A DNA stretch of 20,773 bases, from contig BFEA01000175.1 in NCBI GenBank assembly GCA_003427395.1, positions 1,712,711 to 1,733,483 of the forward strand. Reading direction: 5' to 3'. The position numbers were made by a program, and so were the translations under genes. The notes beneath the pieces were generated by a model, which did not search any database, was not told the origin of the DNA, and saw only the letters and a program-made list of their open reading frames with translations. How positions within the stretch are numbered: position 1 is the stretch's first letter; each line of letters starts with the position of its first letter. Positions 15,284 to 20,773 of the stretch are shown here, one piece after another. The stretch is from Chara braunii. Taxonomy: Eukaryota > Streptophyta > Charophyceae > Charales > Characeae.

Positions 15284-17005
15284 TTGAACTGTTGATGGTC
15301 ATATTCGCCACAGTTCATGTTAGCTCCTCGCGAGTACCGGTCCCTCCACACATCCTCGCATCTTGATTCAAGCCAGCCCTCACCCGAGCTGCTATCTTGA
15401 TTGAGTTTTGAGTCTGCCTTTGACTCTTTTGTTGACCGCCCTTGTCGTGGCCAGCTGCTTTTCCTTTGGTTATGGCGGCGAGGTTGCCACCCTCTGCACT
15501 CTCCTCGCCACCTATCTTTGTTCCTCCACAAGATCAGAGAGATCATTGATCTCGGTTTGATTCCCATCGGAATCAACCATCATCAACTGACTACCTTCTT
15601 CTTCCATTCTTGTGGGGGCTTCTTCTTCCTCCCGTTCGTAGCAAGTTGTTGTGCTCCTCCTAGCTTGGCCTCTAAATCTAAGGCCTCTTTGCCAAACCAG
15701 TAAAGAGTATGATACTCGATTGCTTCACTAACCATTAAGTCCTTGATGTCTGTGGAAAGACATTGAAAATACAGGATCAGTAAGACTTGTGGATCATAGC
15801 GGACACCTGGGACAACTATGAGTTTCTCCACGGCGGCGGTGAGCTCATGTGCAGACTTGTACATTCTAGTATCAAGTCAGGCCAACGCATCAGTGGCCTG
15901 CTGGGCCTATTGGGGGTTGTGTCATCGTGTTTCATCCAATGTCATGAAACTCTGCAATGTGTGAGTCTTTTCCCAATCATCCATTCGTTGGTCGAACCCC
16001 TCGGATGCCACTATTCCATCTAGCCATCTCGTTGTCGATCCCTCAAGATATGAGGCGGCATTGATCACCTCTTCTTCTAACAACGTCCTCTTCGCCCTAA
16101 CCCACACTGGAACCGTCCTCAACCATGTGTTAAGTGCCTCGTCCTTCTTATCTCCTGAGAAAGATGGGGGTGGTTTCAGTGGGGTCTTGGGGGTACCGAG
16201 GCTGTTGTAGTCCCATTTGTGGAACTGGCTGTTGCCCCGTAGCGGCAGCAGCTGGACCTGAAGATGAAGAAGCAGTAGTTTGTGCTGCTGCTGCTAACGT
16301 ACCACTTGGTGGGGTACCAAATTGATTGCCAAATGGGCCTGTCACCGCCGATGTTACTACTGGCGATGGAAATGCTGCCCGAGGCCGAACACTGGGCCCA
16401 CCAACTAAGGAGGGATGTGGTCCTCCTCTTGTCTGCATGGCATTCAGTATCTATTCAAGGGTATCCTATATTGCATCCAGTTTGTTGTCCATGTAAGCGT
16501 ACATGCTCAACATGCCCGCCTTGAGGATTTTACTCGTGTCATCAAGGGTCGAGTCGTCTAACCCTTTTATTGCAGCCTTGTCCGCCCTTCTGCTCTCTAA
16601 TCTAGCTTTCCTGTTTCTAATCTCAGTTTCTCTTTCGGTAGCTTCCCTAAGTTCCTTCTCTAACCGTAAGCGGATTAACTCCACTTGCTGGAGTTCTATG
16701 TCCTCTCTAGTGCATCGAGGTGGCGAGTTGTACTGCGAGCCCACCATCTGATTTGTAGAAGGTCCTGCACTCATCCCACTGGATGAGGCTGAGGAACTAG
16801 ATGAAGTTCCTGACATTTGCTGACCTTGAGAGGTCGCTGCAGATGTAGCCATCGCTACAGCGCTAACTGCTGCTGCCGCTAATCCGCAGCCGTTGCTGCC
16901 TCCCTAGCAGTCTGCAAATGTCAGGCCCTTGCTCCGGCCCGGAACCTTCTCTCGTCCCCTGGTAGCAGAACCTGAAACACTACCGAAATCCTTTGTGTAT
17001 CCCAT
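15169..17005 (-). pseudogene. Ty3 gag, multiply interrupted
   Basis: A probable start is the ATG at 17003-17005 (MGYTKDFGSVSGS). A frame change near 16882 leads into the Ser/Ala-rich part from 16852 and an acidic/basic helical stretch (EDIELQQVELIRLRLEKELR, likely coiled coil). After a Pro/Gly/Ala linker come capsid-like sequence (TVPVWVRAKRTLLEEEVINA, TRWLDGIV) and a basic region. A zinc knuckle has CGEYDH....C (15280-15312), but the first Cys of CxxC is absent. Stops lie at 16466, 16451, 15922, 15907 and 15877, with frameshifts near 16168 and 15580. Gag would form the virus-like particle; this copy cannot. Confidence 0.8.
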
Positions 17006-18302
17006 CGTGTTGGCCTCCTATCGTCAGCTATCCCTTCACCACTATCTATACCACTCATCAGCTAAGCAGATCAATGTCTACACTAGTGCCCTCACTGGAG
17101 CCTACCACAACATATGTTTGACTGAGTTGAAAATATTTAGAAGTAAATAAATATTCGGCAAGTTACTCGGGCCACCGATCAAGTGGTGTCAACAGTTTAT
17201 ACACAGTCTGAGCAATTGATCTATTCCTACTCTGATTAGTTATCCTACAGCAGCATCACACATAACTGGCAATGGTAGACTACTACAATTCTACACTGAT
17301 GTTGTTCGTCAGGTGTTAGCAGTCTGTAACACCTCAACTAATCAAAATAAAAATAGATCAAGTGTGCAGATGTATGCGGCAATGGAAATAATTGTGTTTG
17401 TGTACGAGCACCAATCGGAACCTTCCCTTCCCCTGTATCCAATGAGCCTGACTTGCATCATCAAGCAGCAGTGTTTGTCTTGTGCACAACGGCCCACCCC
17501 TGTGCCCAGGAGCCCACTTATGACCAGTACGTTATTTATCCTCGCTTGCAACGAGCCTTACCTACGACTGATCTGGCTGATCAAGAGGCAGTTTAAGGAC
17601 AGCCCCCAAGGTCCTCAGGATTTATTTAACGTCGCAGACAGGATGACGATCACAGCCAATGTTAAGATCAGATCCCGCCAGAAGTAATTTATGGACGGTC
17701 TGGTAGACGTCTTGCATAGGACTGGTCAGTCCACATTCCCTCTATAGCGCAGCAAGAGCTTAAAGGACAAAGCATCAAAGCATGCGTGCTCTACTCCCAT
17801 GGGTTGGCATGGTGACCGTGACCCGTGCTTTGACCAGGGCCCTTCAGAGGCACCGCCCTCTCCTTCCAGATGCACCACCAGGAAGAATGTCGACTCTCAA
17901 GGTAGAGTGCTCACGACTCCTGAACCAGAAGAGGACACTCAAGTTGGACTCACTTCCTCACGGTAAGAAGAGATTGAGATGGGAAGGTAAGGGAACAACG
18001 TACCTGGAGATAGCTGCCCCCAACCACAGATCTCTCACCAATTGAGTTGACGTGCATTTTGATGACCGGTCATAGCCTCGGTACCACCCACAATGAAATG
18101 CAGTGCCACCTCAGCCAAAATGCATCCCACACACACCCACTGCCGCCACAGCTCCCACGCTGTGCCCCAGCCTTCCTGCCAGCCTCCCCTCTACCTGGGA
18201 GTGGCAAACTATGCCAGCGCCAATGTATCCTCACTGCGTAGAAGCTTCGTCAGAACACCAAGTAACAATGTCACCAGCGCTGGTAACGGCAATCTCGAAC
18301 CA
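17006..18302 (-). other. Ty3 untranslated leader
   Basis: About 1.3 kb between the primer-binding site and gag, with no domain seen on either strand. It may include unrelated inserted DNA. Short plus-strand frames at 17313 and 17782 look random. Confidence 0.5.
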
Positions 18303-18314
18303 GCTCTGATACCA
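18303..18314 (-). other. Primer-binding site (initiator tRNA-Met)
   Basis: Minus strand TGGTATCAGAGC, the standard plant LTR-retrotransposon PBS complementary to the 3' end of initiator tRNA-Met, starts three bases after the LTR end. It fixes the element's orientation and the inner edge of the 5' LTR. Confidence 0.9.
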
Positions 18315-18317
18315 AAT

Positions 18318-19116
18318 TGCAAGGAATATGAGTGAGGGCGATAGACAGAAATCCAAGTTGCAGAATCACGAAGTAGCTCAGATAGTCATTAACCAAGCAG
18401 AGAGTGCAATGCACCAAGATACCGTCCAAATAAGAGCAGTACAATGAACTCGAATGTCAATGTCGCCACTCTCTGGTCGCACCAACACTGCATCCAATGT
18501 CGCACTTACTCTCTGACGCCCAGCGGCGCCAGCGCCCAGCCTATCCTAGTCAGCCTATCTACATTCTCGCCACTGCATCACTCTGAAGTCGAAGACCATG
18601 TACATGACGTCAACACCAATGCCGATCAGCAGCGTCCACCAGGTACGTTCTCTCTCCTCTCGTCATCACCCCCGTCTCCCCATAGCATCCGCCTCCTACC
18701 CGAAGACCACCTTTGCCATCACCTGCCTTGCGCCCCTGCAGCCCAGCTATGGCTGCTGTGTGCCCGCTGCCCTTGCAGTGCCCCTCACCTCAGCGCCCGT
18801 GCGCGCGTCCGACCAGCAGCGCCCATCCAAACACTTGCGCCGCAACGCAGCAGCATGTCCGCAACGCCTGCCTAGGCCAGAATGCCCTCCCTGGGCTGGC
18901 CTCTTTCCTTTATGGAAAGTGCAGCCCCTGTGTGTGTCTGCCTGGGCCTGGCTGGGGAAGTTTCCAGTAGCTTCCAGTCAGGCCTCAGTCTCTGCGCCCA
19001 GGCCCACCTCTACAGTTAAGGGCTGGGGCCCTTTTCAGTTGGGCACGTGTAGGTAGCCTCCCAGGCCCCAAGGGTTGGCCACATTCTCATTGGCTTGCCG
19101 AGATTGTGTGACGACA
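18318..19116 (-). repeat. 5' LTR of the Ty3 element
   Basis: The inner edge is set by the PBS (element-sense ...TTGCA). The outer edge at 19116 is inferred from TGTCG, which also opens the related solo LTR at 4160. Alignment with that copy runs through most of the 799 bp. It is C-rich on the plus strand in its middle (18690-18960). The outer boundary is uncertain by tens of bases. Confidence 0.7.
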
Positions 19117-19469
19117 ATGCTGCTTTCTCATTCGTCCATGGCCGCTGGGCGATGTGTTGGCCTCACTCTGCATGTGCCCAGGGCACAAACACCCAGCCCT
19201 GGGCTGAACAGTACAGTGCAGTCCTTGTTTTCTGGAAAGAGCCTGGAGGCTCACGTTTCCCTGCAACCAACTCCCGTGCTGCAACTGTCTGTGTACCCAC
19301 ATATGGAAAATGTCAAAAATTCAAAATAGGCCTTGCTGGGGCCCACCGCAGAGAACACTTGCATGCCTGTTAGGGCCCCGTGAGGGCTCAGTCCTCACAC
19401 AGCCAAGAGGACGAGGGGGTAAAAAAAATCGAGGACGAGGGAGGGGTCAGGAATAGTCTAGGTGGCAAG
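19117..19469. other. No gene seen
   Basis: Ordinary sequence beyond the LTR. Frames on both strands (19075-19373) are short and without domains. Confidence 0.4.
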
Positions 19470-19612
19470 AACAGGTCAGCTACGGTGACATTGGTAAGGA
19501 GGGTATTGTCTCTGAGATGTAATGTCTTGGTACAGGGAGGGCTAGGAGGTGTTCTAGGATTAGGAGGTCAGAAGTGCTGATAAAACATAGTTTTCTACTT
19601 TTTCTACATACT

Positions 19613-19645
<33 letters not shown>

Positions 19646-20160
19646 TAGTAGCATTATCTCAATCATGTTAAAAAAAAAAAAAAAATCATCATAATCATCA
19701 TCATCATCATCATCATTAGTATCATCATCTCAATCATGTTATATTAAGCTTTCTGGTGTTCTGAAATTTTTGGCAACATCTAGACTTCTTCCACAATCGC
19801 GATATAGGATTTCAGAGATGGTTGAACCTGGACTGGTGTCTACAGAGTTGCTCTGTTCTGAGCCCCTGGTTTGCTGATGTCAGATCGACGCTGGCCGGAG
19901 CTGGGGCGTTGCCCTGTAACCTGCAAATGGCAGGAGTGTGAGGCCTTGTAGAGAGATCTGGGGTTTGCCGAGGGAGGAAGGCAATCCAGTGGTGAAACGG
20001 GGGGGGCTGCAAGGGAGCGAGAAGAGAACAGCCACGGTAGACGTTGGTTAGGTTGGTACTGTCTCTAAGTCACAATGTCCTGGTATAGGGAGGGCTAGGA
20101 GTTGTTCTAAGATTAGGAGGTCAGAATTGCTGATATAGCATAGTCTCCTTTTTACACTAA
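19470..20160 (+). repeat. Direct duplication of ~140 bp, spacing 557
   Basis: 19470-19612 and 20027-20160 are about 80% alike (shared AGGGAGGGCTAGGAG, ATTAGGAGGTCAGAA and TTGTCTCT- or CTGTCTCT-type blocks). Both run directly into ATC-type microsatellites. The intervening 19741-20026 has no supported gene. Confidence 0.75.
19611..19741 (+). repeat. (ATC)n microsatellite blocks, duplicated
   Basis: Two (ATC)n arrays, each followed by ATTAGTA and CTCAATCATGTTA, are separated by an A15 run (about 19671-19685). A third, more degenerate ATC/ATT array is at 20156-20225. Confidence 0.9.
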
Positions 20161-20231
20161 TCTTCATTATCATTAGCATCATCATCAGTAGTATCATTAT
20201 CATCATCATGATCATTATCATCACCATATGA

Positions 20232-20366
20232 GGGACGCTGAGCCCGGTTCTCAGCAAGTTCGGTTCTGTTACTCCGGGCAGACTGTGAGGACCCCGGCCT
20301 CAATCTTCTTATTGGTAATAGCAGCCTTGGGCACTGGGCGCGGTTTGAAAAAAAAAAAAAAGAAAA
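20232..20366 (+). mobile_element. Structured SINE-like family, copy 8
   Basis: GGGACGCTGAGCCCGGTTCT then CAGCAAG gives stem II GCTGA/TCAGC, which keeps pairing although the sequence differs from GCTGGA/TCCAGC. Stem III is eroded. About 75 bp downstream comes an A-rich tail (20347-20366). The 5' part is replaced by the ATC array. Confidence 0.65.
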
Positions 20367-20483
20367 AGGTTGGAAATGTCCCGAAAAGGACAACGAGAAG
20401 AGAGGGGAACCGGAGTAGAGATTTTTTTTTTTTTTTTCAAGAATAAGGAATTCTCCAATACCGTATAGTCCTACGAAGGAGTC
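20367..20483. other. No gene seen
   Basis: Short spacer with a T16 run (20422-20437). Confidence 0.4.
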
Positions 20484-20635
20484 AACAGACTTATCTTTTT
20501 TTTTTCTTTTCTTCTTTTTTGGGAGATTTATCGATTCATTCATGTCATCCTTGAAAGCGCAAGGGGCATGCTAATTCTTCCTTCTCTGTATCGTTCCAAT
20601 CCTTTTAACAGATGTTCCGAAGGAAAACAGACTTA
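20484..20635 (-). ncRNA. U6: Retroposed U6 snRNA copy with A-tail and 10-bp target duplication
   Basis: Minus strand from about 20625: CCTTCGGAACATCTG, GGAACGATACAGAGAAG (ACAGAGA intact), TTAGCATG, CCCCTTGCGC, AAGGATGACATG and AATCGATAAAT, following U6 along its whole length. It is followed by an A-rich tail (20494-20520 on plus, T/C-rich). The direct repeat AACAGACTTA (20484-20493 and 20626-20635) flanks copy plus tail exactly, the hallmark of LINE-mediated retroposition, so this is a processed pseudogene. Like the copy at 2647 it has extra bases after GAGAAG and after TGCGC. Confidence 0.85.
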
Positions 20636-20773
20636 ACTTTTCTTTCCTTCCGTTCGTCGTGAGAATGTAACTACAGTGGATTTTGAACCAAAAAAAAAAA
20701 AAAAAAAAAGAGTATCTACAGTAGTGAACCTGTCCGGATTCGAAGGATTAGCCTTAGGAAAAAAAAAAAAAAA
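20636..20773. other. A/T homopolymers at the window edge
   Basis: A-runs at 20690-20709 and 20759-20773, and no gene. Confidence 0.5.

Larger units (their letters stand above)
11437..19116 (-). mobile_element. Decayed Ty3/gypsy (chromovirus-like) LTR retrotransposon
   Basis: In minus-strand order: LTR (19116-18318), primer-binding site (18314-18303), long leader, gag (17005 down to about 15170), retropepsin (around 14893), RT (to 13600), RNase H (13420-13080), integrase (12850-11950) and a chromodomain-like end (to about 11530). Integrase lies after RNase H, the Ty3/gypsy order. At least ten premature stops and several frameshifts interrupt it, and catalytic residues are altered in protease and RT. 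There is no 3' LTR, so flanking duplications cannot be tested. It could not move on its own. Confidence 0.92.

Noticed and set aside
18444-19056. Proline-rich plus-strand proteins
   Set aside because: They lie in the C-rich middle of the Ty3 5' LTR and have no domain.
1-20773. CRISPR array, bacterial operons or prophage
   Set aside because: There is no regularly spaced repeat-spacer pattern or prokaryotic gene arrangement. Introns, U6 copies, SINEs and LTR elements show eukaryotic DNA.

Overview
The window is nuclear DNA from a eukaryote with a large, repeat-packed genome, most likely of the green plant (streptophyte) lineage. Three things point there: a plant-type CYP51 (sterol 14-demethylase) exon with clear splice sites, a Ty3/gypsy chromovirus-like retrotransposon with a plant-style initiator-tRNA-Met primer-binding site, and several U6 snRNA-derived sequences. 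The style (short tRNA-SINEs, long A/T homopolymers, very long introns, many palindromes) would suit a charophyte alga such as Chara, but the genus cannot be proven from the sequence. There are no bacterial-style genes, operons, rRNA genes or CRISPR arrays.

Layout. 1-1000: GC-rich DNA with perfect hairpins, including two adjacent fold-back units that share a 42-bp spacer core but have unrelated arms. 1000-3000: simple repeats, U6 fragments, a 170-bp-period duplication and a full-length divergent U6 copy. 3000-4160: two copies of a structured SINE-like family. 4160-5005: a plus-oriented solo LTR. 5121-5566 (minus): an intact CYP51 exon, the only credible host protein-coding sequence. 5595-6318: a tRNA-SINE and a head-to-head inverted SINE dimer. 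6319-9900: more retroposons, a decayed Penelope-like reverse transcriptase fragment (minus, near 8050-8295), a 171-bp tandem duplication and a 31-bp tandem repeat. 10309-11067: a long fold-back interrupted by a roughly 513-bp SINE with a 15-bp target duplication. 11107-11297: a complete structured-SINE insertion with a 10-bp target duplication. 11437-19116 (minus): a decayed Ty3/gypsy element (5' LTR, PBS, gag, protease, RT, RNase H, integrase, chromodomain-like tail) with no visible 3' LTR. 19470-20773: duplicated microsatellite blocks, another structured-SINE copy and a retroposed U6 with a 10-bp target duplication.

The elements work as a record of nested insertions rather than as a pathway. 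The LINE-type machinery that would have mobilised the SINE and U6 copies is not in the window. The most interesting signals are (i) a SINE-like family of at least eight copies whose stems differ by apparently compensatory changes, (ii) a recurring association of a conserved core with copy-specific palindromes, and (iii) U6-derived retroposons that share diagnostic insertions. All family names used here are descriptive and come from comparisons within this window only.
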